From Mesocentrotus franciscanus (lineage: Eukaryota > Echinodermata > Echinoidea > Camarodonta > Strongylocentrotidae), in assembly GCA_037976565.1 (NCBI GenBank), contig CP137683.1:10130927-10194926 (forward strand): DNA of 64,000 nt. The letters are read 5' to 3'. The translations under genes were made by a program, and so were the position numbers. Below are positions 57,301 to 64,000 of this stretch, piece after piece. A model generated the notes under the pieces. The model made no database searches, had not been told where the DNA came from, and saw only the letters and a program-made list of their open reading frames with translations. The stretch's first letter is position 1; each line of letters begins with the position of its first letter.

Positions 57301-57942
57301 TTTATGTCAGTTTGAAAGAATATCATAGAAGAAATGTCCCCTGAAAATGACCTCATATTCGATATAAGACGAGAAGTAACTAACAAGTTTGGACCAAACT
57401 GTCATGCCACATGTGTGTCGTCCCATATACCGATTACTGTGTATGTGAGTTACAGCAAGATTGTGTCATTTTCATTTCAGTTTGATCATTCCAAAACCTC
57501 TCTGTATACATCAATTCTTATCAGCTACAAAATCAACATTTCCCCATTGCATCCAGACATTTTCTTTTCAGAATCTTATTTCATAATCAGGGGGGCGTTT
57601 CATCAACATTTGTCCGCCGACAACTGTCAGCGCTGACAATTTGATCAATCAGAGGCCTAGAAAATAGTCGGTGAAAATCAACAACTGATTGTTTCATGAA
57701 ACGCCCCCCAGTACTCTACTTTATCTATAACATTTTTCTGTTTTGAAATGTCTTTCCCAGGAATCAACATCCAGTCGGAATCCCACGACAGCATTGAAGA
57801 TGCGTACACTGCCATGAGGCTCTACAAGAAATATTTGGTCCTGAAGGAAGCCACGGAGGATGAGAAGGAATGGGAGACAGAGCTCAAGAAGATGTACGAA
57901 GAAGGGAGGAAACACAAGTGGAAAGTACCCGGAACGGAATGA
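33337..57942 (+). CDS. PAN2: PAN2, catalytic subunit of the PAN2-PAN3 poly(A) nuclease; 25 coding exons, 1201 aa
   Basis: Exons: 33337-33499, 34112-34254, 35369-35538, 36024-36222, 36882-37000, 37898-38042, 38336-38480, 39639-39718, 40496-40623, 41485-41657, 42311-42474, 43631-43759, 44397-44546, 45379-45592, 47812-47927, 48736-48834, 49660-49781, 50811-50904, 51941-52084, 52684-52834, 53442-53599, 53974-54117, 55602-55781, 56888-56981, 57761-57942. All are GT-AG, phases agree, and the length equals human PAN2 (1202 aa) within one residue. With PAN3 the enzyme shortens mRNA poly(A) tails in the cytoplasm. Domain order: WD40 propeller (about 100-400), PAN3-binding linker, pseudo-UCH domain (about 515-960), RNase-T/DEDDh exonuclease (about 985-1165). 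Catalytic residues D994, E996, D1103, H1150 and D1155 are present. At the UCH cysteine position there is A536 (NAYCNSMLQ), as expected for this inactive peptidase. A C-x5-C-x4-C-x3-H motif lies at 799-814. Introns carry many partial exon copies. Confidence 0.95.
33533..33694 (+). repeat. (GAA)n polypurine tract 33 bases after the PAN2 exon 1 donor
   Basis: About 160 bases of GAAGAA on the sense strand with few interruptions. Upstream, 33110-33320 is a long pyrimidine-rich stretch leading to the exon 1 acceptor, so exon 1 sits between a polypyrimidine and a polypurine block that are largely complementary. Confidence 0.95.
35136..35268. mobile_element. 133-bp palindromic MITE (PAN2 intron 2)
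   Basis: Ends GGGGCCCGTTTCTCGAAAC and its reverse complement pair along nearly the full length (GACTATCCCA with TGGGATAGTC). A related half-element with CGTGTGTTATAGAATGAACG and TTCAAGAAACCGG occurs at about 35915-35985. Confidence 0.8.
35676..35727 (+). repeat. Partial duplicate of PAN2 exon 4 with its acceptor
   Basis: ATTCCTTCGATATTTCAG followed by GACTTTCACAACATGCAGAG matches the real exon 4 boundary (36007-36056: ATTCCTTCCACTTTCAG, GACTTTCAGAACATGCAGAG). The copy reaches a TAG shortly after, so it could not be spliced in as a full exon. Confidence 0.75.
37018..37475. repeat. 'AAACCTGTCTTAGTGGCC' tandem repeat (PAN2 intron 5)
   Basis: Three to four ~120-bp units containing AAAACCTGTCTTAGTGGCC, TTATTGTCTTCCTTCAGG, GAACCTGTCTAGAAAG and CAGTGGCCACTTT. 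It is related in vocabulary to the repeats at 7812 and 14652. Confidence 0.8.
38505..38765. repeat. ~18-bp 'CCATTTGGTCTAAT' minisatellite (PAN2 intron 7)
   Basis: About fourteen degenerate units of the form CCCATTTGGTCTAxT/CCAGTTGGTCTAxT start 25 bases after the exon 7 donor. Confidence 0.85.
38822..39010 (+). mobile_element. tRNA-derived SINE, copy 3 (PAN2 intron 7)
   Basis: Plus-strand head GAGGTGTTGTGGGCCAGTGGATA and a degenerate box B (GGTTTGAATCCC), then TTTGGCAAAAAATGT and a TTTGCCGCTCTCCACC body. More diverged than the other copies. Confidence 0.65.
39360..39560. repeat. Repeat with CCCTAA-like core (PAN2 intron 7)
   Basis: CTGGACCAAACAC is followed by degenerate CCTAACCCTAACCCTAA / CCTAAACC units and TTTGTTGAAATGAAGC. 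A second copy with CTGGACCAAACACAAAT and ACCCTAAACTTAAACC lies at about 43012-43115. It is a dispersed repeat rather than telomere. Confidence 0.6.
40170..40495 (+). repeat. CT-rich tract before PAN2 exon 9
   Basis: About 300 bases of pyrimidine-rich DNA (CTTCTTCTCC and TCTCTC runs) end at the exon 9 acceptor. Ser/Leu-rich frames through it are artefacts. Confidence 0.85.
41020..41395 (+). repeat. Three tandem decayed copies of PAN2 exon 10 start
   Basis: Copies at about 41029-41096, 41158-41237 and 41309-41392 repeat the first ~75 coding bases of exon 10 (41485-): GAGATCCTA..GCAGCATGAAGCT and GGCTACGCCCCAAACAC. The middle copy keeps the acceptor (GTCCAG-GCAACC) and the peptide [18 protein letters not shown]; the others have lost the acceptor or diverged. 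None has a donor where the homology ends. Confidence 0.85.
42585..42715 (+). repeat. Duplicate of PAN2 exon 11 end, donor and following intron
   Basis: ACATTCCAAATG, TGCAACTCTATGTTACAA-GTAAGCTCAGA and CCTCCCTCTACCACATTG repeat 42441-42560. The copied exon end still carries its donor. Confidence 0.85.
43899..44272 (+). repeat. Duplicate of PAN2 exon 12 end plus intron, split by a MITE
   Basis: AACATGCCGGGTAAGGCAGA and CTCTCACAAAGTTTACC (43918-43955) copy the exon 12 end and donor (43750-43785). The copy resumes after the MITE as CAGGGCTGGTAGTTAATTCAG at 44226. The original intron reads continuously through the same point. Confidence 0.8.
43957..44225. mobile_element. Foldback MITE 'GGGGTGTTTCAC', copy 1 (PAN2 intron 12)
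   Basis: Long inverted arms: TTTCACAAAGACTAAGATCG, GGACTTAACTATGGCAGGCC and GCTCTCACCATT, with their reverse complements on the right. CCAGG flanks both sides. Two further copies are at 48267-48563 and 49965-50237. Confidence 0.85.
44938..45315. mobile_element. TTAA MITE family C, copy 1 (PAN2 intron 13)
   Basis: Ends TTAA-AGAGAAGGTTGAGTTC and GAACTCAACTTTATCT-TTAA. A full inverted copy is at 60857-61227 and a degenerate one begins at 57240. Confidence 0.8.
45690..45975 (+). repeat. Two partial duplicates of PAN2 exon 14 end and following intron
   Basis: 45690-45775 (TTCAGCAAGGAAACGGTAGG, GCAGCAGTTAAGATGATGG) copies the exon 14 coding end and donor region (45520-45605). 45910-45975 (GCAGGTAATCATGATG, TGTGTTATGAATATTCAAAC) copies the donor and following intron a second time. 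Confidence 0.75.
45978..46058. repeat. 81-bp imperfect inverted repeat
   Basis: GTCTGTTTGGAGCCAGAAGG pairs with CCCTTCTGGCTCTGAACAGAC around an AT-rich loop, directly left of the GCCTCTGC element. Confidence 0.6.
46065..46820. mobile_element. 'GCCTCCGC' element, copy 2 (PAN2 intron 14)
   Basis: Starts TATGCCTCTGCTACAAAGTA and ends GGCGGAGGCATCATT..GCGCGCAGTCGAAGTTCC, with four to five internal ~125-bp units as in the copy at 6091-6763. Confidence 0.75.
47160..47690 (-). pseudogene. LINE reverse transcriptase C-terminal relic (PAN2 intron 14)
   Basis: Minus-strand reading gives [12 protein letters not shown]...[29 protein letters not shown], then after a frame change [24 protein letters not shown] and [15 protein letters not shown]. 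The 'YGSETW ... R-GHV-RR ... GRP--W' order is characteristic of the region after the RT in many metazoan LINEs. Internal stops show it is a relic. Confidence 0.75.
48267..48563. mobile_element. Foldback MITE 'GGGGTGTTTCAC', copy 2 (PAN2 intron 15)
   Basis: GGGGGGTGTTTCACAAAGAC to GTCTTTGTGAAACACCCCC with inverted arms as in copy 1; CTGG is repeated at both flanks. Confidence 0.85.
48771..49500 (+). repeat. Five-unit tandem array generated from PAN2 exon 16 end
   Basis: Unit 1 contains the real exon 16 end (48736-48834). Units 2-5 repeat CAGTCGGATGAGAACTTCTGG, the donor (GAGCAG-GTAAAT or similar) and intron words (GCCTCCTCAAAT-GGCAC) at about 48940, 49081, 49227 and 49408. Unit 2 is nearly intact and still encodes [14 protein letters not shown] followed by a donor; later units decay. 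Confidence 0.9.
49660..49781 (+). other. PAN2: PAN2 exon 17, with a CCCH zinc-finger-like motif
   Basis: The exon encodes residues 780-820, including C799-x5-C805-x4-C810-x3-H814 ([18 protein letters not shown]). This spacing is that of Nab2/ZC3H14 poly(A)-binding fingers. In human PAN2, as I recall it, the corresponding stretch between FWR and the WLPFSI block has no such motif. The exon is in phase with both neighbours (acceptor TTTTTCACAG, donor GA-GTGAGT). Whether it binds zinc or RNA is inference. Confidence 0.7.
49845..50300 (+). mobile_element. tRNA-derived SINE, copy 4, split by a MITE (PAN2 intron 17)
   Basis: The head and body (GGTGGATACGTCACCAGACT, AGTTCGAGTCC, TTTGGCAAGACATAAATC) run to about 49964 and resume at about 50238 with GGTGAGGTAAATGGGTACCTGG. 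The interruption is the foldback MITE copy 3. Confidence 0.8.
49965..50237. mobile_element. Foldback MITE 'GGGGTGTTTCAC', copy 3, inside the SINE
   Basis: Same inverted arms as copies 1 and 2. It starts GGGGAGTGTTTCAC and ends GTGAAACACCCCCC. Its position inside SINE copy 4 shows it is younger than that SINE. Confidence 0.8.
51011..51206. mobile_element. TTAA MITE family A, copy 3 (inverted; PAN2 intron 18)
   Basis: TTAA-AGCCTGTCTGCACTAG at the left and GTGCAGTGGGGCT-TTAA at the right; interior is the reverse complement of copies 1 and 2. Confidence 0.8.
51628..51975 (+). repeat. Three ~115-bp tandem units, the last containing the PAN2 exon 19 start
   Basis: Units share CTTCTTGTTTCTGC, AAAGAATTTT-like words and CATGGAAACAGGGTTGAT. 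The third unit carries the real acceptor and exon start (CCAACAG-GGAGATAGGGTTGATGA, exon from 51941), so the acceptor region exists in two further decayed forms at about 51705 and 51820. Confidence 0.65.
52316..52566. repeat. (GAT)n microsatellite (PAN2 intron 19)
   Basis: About 250 bases of GATGAT with GGT, ATT and GAG interruptions. Poly-Met/Asp and poly-His frames are artefacts. Confidence 0.95.
53040..53385 (-). mobile_element. tRNA-derived SINE, copy 5 (PAN2 intron 20)
   Basis: Read on the minus strand: GAGGTGTTGTGGTCTAGTGGATA, box B-like GTTTGAGTCC, TTTGGCAAGATGTTAATC, CATTCTCCACCCAGG, then a longer 3' body to AAGCGCTATATAAAAGCG and AATATTATTAT. This is the most complete copy and suggests a SINE of about 340 bp ending in an AT-rich tail. 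Confidence 0.75.
54648..54700 (+). repeat. Partial duplicate of PAN2 exon 23 start
   Basis: ATTACTTGTTCACAAG-TGGTGGACTATTTGACACTGTTCTC matches 55587-55632 (ATTACTTGTAAATAG-GTGGTGGACTATCTGACGCGGTTCTC). The acceptor is damaged. It ends at the next element. Confidence 0.8.
54701..55443. mobile_element. 'CTCGCCTGCG' element, 743 bp (PAN2 intron 22)
   Basis: Inverted ends GTCTCGCCTGCGTAGC and ATGCAGGCGAGAT. A GGCGGCGGCGGCG run lies near the left end, and two to three internal ~185-bp units contain AACTTAACC..GGTTAAG, AATGAAACTTGGACTAAAGG and TCAAGGTCAAAGGTCATTT. It is non-coding. Confidence 0.7.
55800..56880. other. PAN2 intron 23, no element recognised
   Basis: AT-rich intron sequence with T-runs. 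No inverted ends, exon copy or coding signal was seen. Confidence 0.4.
57240..57560. mobile_element. TTAA MITE family C, degenerate copy (PAN2 intron 24)
   Basis: Starts TTAA-AGAGAAAGGTTGGGATC. Interior words (CATGCCACATGTGTGTCGTC, CCCATATA, ACTGTGTATG) match the copies at 44938 and 60857. The right end is eroded. Confidence 0.5.
57590..57709. mobile_element. 120-bp palindromic MITE (PAN2 intron 24)
   Basis: GGGGGGCGTTTCATCAAC at the left and GTTTCATGAAACGCCCCCC at the right, with CAG flanking both sides. It lies about 50 bases before the last exon's acceptor. Confidence 0.75.
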
Positions 57943-58560
57943 AAGGAATGTGTAAGGATGGACAGAAGGTCTAAAGATAGACAAAAGGTGAAGGAATGAG
58001 GAGGTAGGAGAAGGAAGATAGAACCGTGATGGAGTAGGTGGAGAACCAAATTGACAAAACCTGGAAAAGAATGAAAGAATGTGTAAATATGGACAAGAGG
58101 TGAAGGTATGGGAAGGGAGGAGAAGGAATGAGAAGAAAGATGGGAGTTACAAAGGGAGGAAAAACATGTGGAAATCTTCTTGAAACAGAAATGAACAAAT
58201 TTCTCAAGATGCTCAAAAGGAAAATGGAGGAGAAGGAAGGAGTAAGAAGGAGAAGAGGAGGCGGAGGAAGAGGAGAACAGTGATGAAGATGGAAAAAATA
58301 CAAGTGGAAAGTACTTGGAACACAATGGCACAACGTCTAATGATCGATAGAAGGAAAAGGGAGAGGGAGAACACACTAATAAGAAGTACCTAGAATAGAA
58401 TGATAAAATGTTAAATGGTGGATAGAAGGAGAAGGAAGATAGTAGGACTCTGTCGAAAACACAAGTGGAATAAAAATAGAAGAGAATGATATAATGTCTT
58501 TAAGATGGACAAAAGGAGCAGGAAGCATGAGAAGGACAATTTAGAGGAAGAGTGGAAAAC
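57943..58560 (+). repeat. PAN2 3' UTR built from tandem copies of the last exon's end
   Basis: Words from the end of the coding sequence (AACACAAGTGGAAAGTACCC, GGAACGGAATGAAAG) and the following AAGGATGGACAGAAGGT recur at about 58050, 58160, 58300 and 58460 (for example ATACAAGTGGAAAGTACTTGG at 58300). Period is roughly 130-160 bases. The real stop codon is at 57940-57942. Confidence 0.75.
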
Positions 58561-58659
58561 AGAATGAAGTGATTGTTTGGAGAGGAGGATTTGACAAGGG
58601 GAGAAAAGGGATTAAATGAGAGTGAGAAAGAAGAGAAACATCTAGATGACAAACGTTGT

Positions 58660-58677
58660 CAATTGACTTCAAATTAC

Positions 58678-58730
<53 letters not shown>

Positions 58731-59300
58731 TGAGAAAGAGAGAGTGAGAGATAGAGAGAGAGGAAGGAAGGAAAGGGGGGGGGGATGAAATAAAGAAGAA
58801 GAGAGAGAGAGAGGGGGAGATAGAGAAAGAGAAACAGAGAGAGGGCGGGTGAAATAGAGAAGAAAAGAATAGAGAGGAAGAAGAGAAAGAGACAGAATAG
58901 AGCAAGCAAGATTGAAAGAGAAAGAAGAGGAGAACAAATTCTAGAAGAGATCTGTTGTCCAAAGACTTCACACTAGCTAAGAGAGAGAGAGAGGTAAAAG
59001 AGAAAGAGAAGAAAAGAATAGAGAGGGAGAAGAGAAAGAGACAGAAGAGATAGAGCGAGCAAGATTGAAAGAGAAAGAAGAGAACAAATTGTAAAGGAGA
59101 TCTGTTGTCAAAAGACTTCACACTAGCCAAGAGAGAGAGAGAGAGGAAGGGAAAAAGAGAAAGAGAAGAAAAGAATAGAGAGGGAGAAGAGAAAGAGACA
59201 GAAGAGATAGAGCAAGCAAGATTGAAAGAGAAAGAAGAGAACAAATTGTAAAAGAGATCTGTTGTCAAAAGACTTCACACTAGCCAAGAGAGAGAGAGAG
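58660..59300 (+). repeat. GA-rich ~150-bp tandem units in or after the PAN2 3' UTR
   Basis: Four units, each with (GA)n, GAAAAGAATAGAGAGG, GAGCAAGCAAGATTGAAAG, ATCTGTTGTC and AAGACTTCACACTAGC. The block starts with a pure (GA) run at 58680-58729. Confidence 0.9.
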
Positions 59301-59374
59301 AGAGGGAGGGAGAAAGAGAGTTGATAGCTTCACAAATGTTCCCATTGATAGCACTTGTGTGAATAATACCTGCC

Positions 59375-59380
59375 AATAAA
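59375..59380 (+). terminator. Candidate PAN2 polyadenylation signal
   Basis: AATAAA followed by a TG-rich stretch (TGTTGATTGTCATTG), about 1.4 kb after the stop codon and just past the GA-rich units. Other AATAAA motifs exist further on, so this is a guess. Confidence 0.3.
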
Positions 59381-60657
59381 TGTTGATTGTCATTGATTGA
59401 ATTAAGAGCCACCTCATGGCTGATTAGTCACGTATTGCCTATTTACGCAACTGTGTAAACAATAACGTCCTTTTAGTCATGGATCATTTTGTCATTGTGG
59501 ATAGTGGATAAACATGAGGTATCTAGACCGTGTTGACTGCCTCTGTATCCAAGCTGCTTTGTTTACCCTGTGTAAAGTTCATTCCGGTCAGGATATATTA
59601 TTTGTATTTGCATTGATCAGCTTTTTTTCTCCTTCAAAATGGCAAAACTAGGATTTTTTTCCTCTTATTTGCTACAATTCTTTGGAATAAACAGTAATGT
59701 TATTGAATAAAAAATATGTGCATGGACAGACATAATGTTTAAAAAATAAAAAATAAATTGAGAATTTGTATTGAAGAATAGCGACTTGAAACTTGTCATG
59801 TCAATTTAACTTTTTATATGCTACACAAATAAACTCCCAGTGCCACACAGTATTTATCATGGGATAGATACCAAAGGCTTCAAGATTATGAAACTGTTTC
59901 CAGTGCATGATTAATCTATACCAGTGAGAAAAAAAAATCATATGCTAATGAGTATGAATAGATATTATGTAGAAGTAATGCTAGTTCAAGTAAATCTTTT
60001 GGTGTTGAGTGTTCAGAACTCTCCTCTCTGCTACAAAATAATCAGTCATCTAAAACAGGCAATTTAATATGAATACGTTACAATGTGCATGTGTACATTA
60101 AGGTTACGAACTAAAGCCATATATTTAGGGTGTACAATGTTTCAAAAGACGGCCTAATTTATCAAATATGTTTAATAAGGAGTGGGAAGAATTTACTCGT
60201 ATTCGAATTTTAGTGCAATTTCCCCATCTTCTTCATTGAAAATATTGATATTTTAAACATATATGGGGTTAAATTGTCCTGGGGATTAAGTACTGTAGTT
60301 GTCCAGAGGAAGGGGAGAAGAGGGGAGGAGGAGTACTTGTCCAAACATGAATTACCTGTATGCTACTATTAACAAGTTTACCCTATAGAATACCACGGAT
60401 ATGCATTGTTTGTACAATTCTCATGAACATTCTTGCACAATTAAAATTCCATGTGCAGTTTTAGCCTCCATTAAATGTACCTACATGTATGTAATTTTGC
60501 TATGTACATGTGCATGTATTTATTGTATAGCATTTAGGTGTTACGTGTTCTCTTTAAAATAAAATGAATAAGACTGGCATTTCGATGTTTCTCTCTGAAT
60601 TGCTGTTTCATTGATTAGGTAGCTTAGCTGCGTAATGTGTAATGAAAAGGCGAATCT
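59381..60657. other. Intergenic region
   Basis: No gene seen. At about 59825-59930 a segment (GTATTTATCATGGGATAGATAC, AACTGTTTCCAGT) is similar to PAN2 intron 11 at 42655-42760, so that intron segment belongs to a dispersed repeat. Confidence 0.45.
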
Positions 60658-60806
60658 GGGCCCTGTTTCATAAAGCTTGCTATCAATGATCAACTACCAC
60701 ACATCTATGACAAATCTGCTCTCAGCCAATCAAATGCGAGGATTTCAATAGCTTTTAACAATCATTGTGACTTGTTACTGATAACAAGTTTTATGAAACA
60801 GGGCCC
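60658..60806. mobile_element. 149-bp MITE 'GGGCCCTGTTTCAT'
   Basis: GGGCCCTGTTTCATAAAG and its imperfect reverse complement (TTTTATGAAACAGGGCCC) form the ends; CTGG is repeated at the flanks. Confidence 0.8.
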
Positions 60807-60856
60807 TGGAACACAAAAGGCATGTTCATTTAGTGATGTTAGTGAATTGAAAGCTT

Positions 60857-61227
60857 TTAAAGATAAAGTTAAGTTCTGGTCATGCAATTGCATTGTGAAA
60901 GAAACGGTTGATCATGTAGCATATAAGTATTGGTGTGTACTGCAAGCTTCTGGAATCATCAAAATGATAGGAAATTTGGCCCAGTCTTGGTAAAGTTACA
61001 AGCACTGTACACAGAAAGATGTATATGGGGCTACACGAACATGTGGCATAAAAATCCATCCCGATTTTTATGTTGTTACATGCCATATTTAGAATATGAA
61101 AGCATTTGAAGAGCCTTGCTTTTCAGGGAACATTTTTCATCTGATATTCTTCCACACTTGCATAATAACAATGATAATGCTCACAAATTATTTTTCACCT
61201 CTTCCCTGAACTCAACCTTCTCTTTAA
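60857..61227. mobile_element. TTAA MITE family C, copy 2 (inverted)
   Basis: TTAA-AGATAAAGTTAAGTTC and GAACTCAACCTTCTCT-TTAA; interior is the reverse complement of the copy at 44938-45315. Confidence 0.8.
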
Positions 61228-61539
61228 TGGTGAAAGCTTAGGCAATTCTAAGCCTCATGTTTGTACCAATTATGGAGTGCTACAATTTTCAACCATTGGA
61301 CATTCTGCACTCTGGATGCCTCTTTAAGTGCAACGATATTTTGCAAAGCTACTCTTGTATTAAAACAGTACTTTTGTCTTTGTATACCGATCAGGATAAA
61401 AGACAGGAGATTAAGGAATTAAGAAAAAAAGGGCATCACTAAGGGGCGATTCCATGCAATGTGACTGTTCGCCATGTCTTTTTTTCATTCATTTTGACGA
61501 CGATCGAATATAACGCGATCACTTTGGTACTCTATAGAG

Positions 61540-62030
61540 GGGGAGTAACTTGGGTCGAGATGATTTGAAGTGAAAGAAGAATAAGGGAAGGAGAGAAGAT
61601 ATGGCCAAGATATGACTGGATAGTGGAAAAATTGAAAAATTATGAAAAATGGAATACACTGTACAAACGATTGGGATAGAATGAAAAGGAAGAAATGGGA
61701 ACAGAGATGCCCGAGAGGTGTGAGAGGAGTAACAAGAAAAGAGAGGAGGTGAGATGATGAAGTACGAAAGGAAGTAAAAGTGACAGGGATAACGGAGAAG
61801 ATGAGAGAGCAGACCGAGATGGTATAAATATGTGAGAAGGAAAGATGAAGATAGAACTATTAGATGGGCAGCAGAGAGAAAGAAATGAAGAACCAGGAAG
61901 AGGTGGATAGATTTTATGAAGTTAGACGGTAGAAAAAATTGATTTGGAGATGGCTACAGACAGGACAAGATGGAGGGCAGTAACAGGGAGGCCCTGCCCC
62001 TGTTCCGTAGAGAGGACCCGCAAGAAGATG
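61540..62030 (+). pseudogene. Weak LINE C-terminal relic
   Basis: Across frames the plus strand reads RWYKYVRRKDED, RTIRWAAERK, TRKRWIDFMKL and MATDRTRWRAVTGRP, like the charged tail that follows the RT in several LINE families. It has many stops. The resemblance is modest. Confidence 0.4.
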
Positions 62031-62234
62031 ATGATGACGACAAAGAAATGGGAACAGGGGAACAACAATATACCTATAGAGAGAAATACAGTGCAATTAA
62101 TTATTTTTTTAATGATGAAAAGGAGAAATAAAAGATCTTAGGAAGAGTGGAATGAAAGATACACAAAGACTGATGAAAACAAAAGGAATCAACAATGTGC
62201 AGACCGATCATAATCGCAGATAAAGCCCAGAGAA

Positions 62235-63010
62235 AATATTACACAATAAATTCAGAAGAATTAATTTTATTCAGATTTTGTATTCACCAATGATTTGATA
62301 TTAAACACATATGTACTAAACACGACACGGCAAATAATGTGACAACATGGCAAATAATGTGACAACATGATTATGTTATAGAAAAAGGAGAGTTTCATTC
62401 TCGACTTAATAAATATCACTAAAGATTATGTCATTTACATAGAAATATAAAATTTCAGTCAACATTTTTAACAAAAGAGAAATTAATATGTCCGACTAAG
62501 CAGCGTAACTTTGGTATACCATATTTTTGGTGCTACACAAACATTTTCGGATCCAAAACAAGAATTGATTTTATTCAGATTTTATATTCATCAGTGATTT
62601 CATACAATAAATAGGAAAAAGCAACTTATGTAATAGAAAAAGACGAGTTTTAGTTGTGACTCAATAAATATCAGGTAACAGTTTTAACAAAAGAGAAATT
62701 AATATCTCCAAGTATGCAGCATGAATTTGGTTTACCTTATGTTTGGTACTACACTAAACATTTTCAGATCCAAAACAATACAAGATAAATTCAGAAGAAT
62801 TCATTTGATTTTATTCAGATATTATATTCAGATTTTATATTAATCAGTGATTCGATATATTAAATAGGACACAGCAACTTATGTGGCAAAATAATCGACT
62901 AATAGAAAAACACACGTTTTAGTCGTGAATTGATAAATATCACTGCAGATTATGTCATTTAAATAGAAATATAAAATTTCTGTCAACATTAAAAAAAAAA
63001 AAAATTATAT
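62235..63010. repeat. ~290-bp tandem repeat, about three units
   Basis: Units share TTTTATTCAGATTTT, AATCAGTGATT, TTATAGAAAAAG, AATAAATATCAC, AGATTATGTCATTTA, ATAGAAATATAAAATTTC and TCCAAAACAA. The third unit ends in an A-run at about 62990. Confidence 0.75.
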
Positions 63011-64000
63011 GTCCAAATTTGCCAAATATTTTTTGTTCTAGCCATGTCTACCCTACCTAGCAACAGCTTATGTACATGTATGCAATCTGCGTTCAGACTA
63101 TTGAAATACAATTACTCTTCGTAAGAGGTGAATGAGTTTGTAACGAGGCACTTCACAAAGATGTATGCATTCAATTTGATTACATTACGAAAATAGCCTA
63201 TTGCACTGTAATTGGATACACCACAATATGAGTATCGATGAAGGTTGAGTGCCTGTGCCAAGACTGTGTTTCGTTTACATTCCAAGTATTCAGACCATCT
63301 GTTTCATACGCACCTGCTGGGTGGAAACACTCGCTGGTGTTTGTCTCTAAGGTAGAAATCAATTGCTATCCTCTTATAAATGCAACACTCCATGATTATA
63401 TTACTATCACATTGGTTAATATTTTTCCCAGGTTAATTTACCAGGTGTGAAAACATAATTCTTAGCCAGGTTATCTGAACCAGGTGTGAAAACAGTACAA
63501 GAGAGATAAAGTCTTGATATCAACCATGATATCAGCAATAGTTTCTGTAATCAACACTAGGTCAGGAAATACCAGAAATGGAATCAACAATGTTGGGGTA
63601 AATTTCTTTCACAGATGACAGAAATCTACAACACATAGTCAATATCATCTATTGTTTCTACTAGCAAAGAATCTTGAAATTTACTTGGTGCACACCTGTG
63701 CTATGAATGTGATCACCCCATATGATTGTTTTGATTGGTGTGTGCAAAATGTGATTTGAGCTCACTACAGGGGCATACGTGGAATCAAATACATTCACCC
63801 CCTCCCCCTCCCCCAGATGGCTCAATGAACCTAATGGTAATCCATAATTGAACATGTGACTATCAAATGCCACATGGTAAGTCAGTGTCCATGTGTATTG
63901 CATCATAATTTGGTTGAATTATCAATTAATGTGTCTGTGTGTGCACAACAATTACAATGTAAAGTGCTTTGAAATGCAGTATTATATCTTCATTTTTGAT
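63011..64000. other. Intergenic, no gene seen
   Basis: AT-rich sequence with short open frames only. None has a recognisable motif or splice structure. Confidence 0.5.

Noticed and set aside
57822..58376. 184-aa minus-strand Ser/Phe-rich frame
   Set aside because: Antisense of the PAN2 last exon and its GA-rich 3' UTR repeats.
1..64000. An undescribed multi-gene defence or biosynthetic system
   Set aside because: Only three conserved, unrelated eukaryotic genes are present; the rest is transposons and repeats. The novelty is structural (exon-piece duplications, foldback element), not a gene cluster.

Overview
Organism. This is animal nuclear DNA: AT-rich, intron-dense and packed with short inverted-repeat elements. 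Three intron-containing genes can be read with consistent GT-AG splice sites and phases. The repeat families (tRNA-derived SINEs, 'GCCTCCGC' and 'CTCGCCTGCG' bounded elements, TTAA-flanked MITEs, foldback MITEs starting GGGGTGTTTCAC or GGGCCCTGTTTCAT) look to me like an echinoderm, most likely a sea urchin. That placement is inference from repeat style and protein similarity, not from a search.

Layout. (1) 490-6939, plus strand: PGAP3, a Golgi GPI-lipid remodelling enzyme, 7 coding exons, 337 aa. (2) 6940-13342: 3' UTR and intergenic DNA with MITEs and a three-unit tandem repeat. (3) 18344-13343, minus strand: CFAP210 (CCDC173), a ciliary microtubule inner protein, 7 coding exons, 562 aa. (4) 18345-33336: a 15 kb transposon graveyard. 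It holds a LINE split by a hAT-type element with a perfect 8-bp target duplication, an L1/Tx1-like relic split by a second such element, and a 4.65 kb foldback element (25529-30179). The foldback has a perfect 9-bp target duplication, near-identical ~120-bp ends and arms made of ~120-bp tandem units; it was later invaded by a CR1/L2-like LINE and other DNA. A near-perfect 327-bp hairpin follows at 30410-30736. (5) 33337-57942, plus strand: PAN2, the catalytic subunit of the PAN2-PAN3 deadenylase, 25 coding exons, 1201 aa, with an intact DEDDh exonuclease. (6) 57943-64000: PAN2 3' UTR made of tandem repeats, then intergenic repeats and a weak LINE tail.

How the genes relate. The three genes have unrelated jobs (GPI-anchor remodelling, ciliary doublet structure, mRNA deadenylation) and show no sign of a shared pathway.

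Most unusual signals. (a) PAN2 carries at least ten local duplications that each copied a piece of an exon with its adjoining splice site or intron (exons 1, 4, 10, 11, 12, 14, 16, 19, 23 and the tail of exon 25). (b) The foldback element with minisatellite arms resembles Drosophila FB elements in architecture. (c) PAN2 exon 17 encodes a C-x5-C-x4-C-x3-H motif inside the pseudo-deubiquitinase domain, the spacing of Nab2/ZC3H14 poly(A)-binding fingers. I found no prokaryote-style system, CRISPR array or rRNA.
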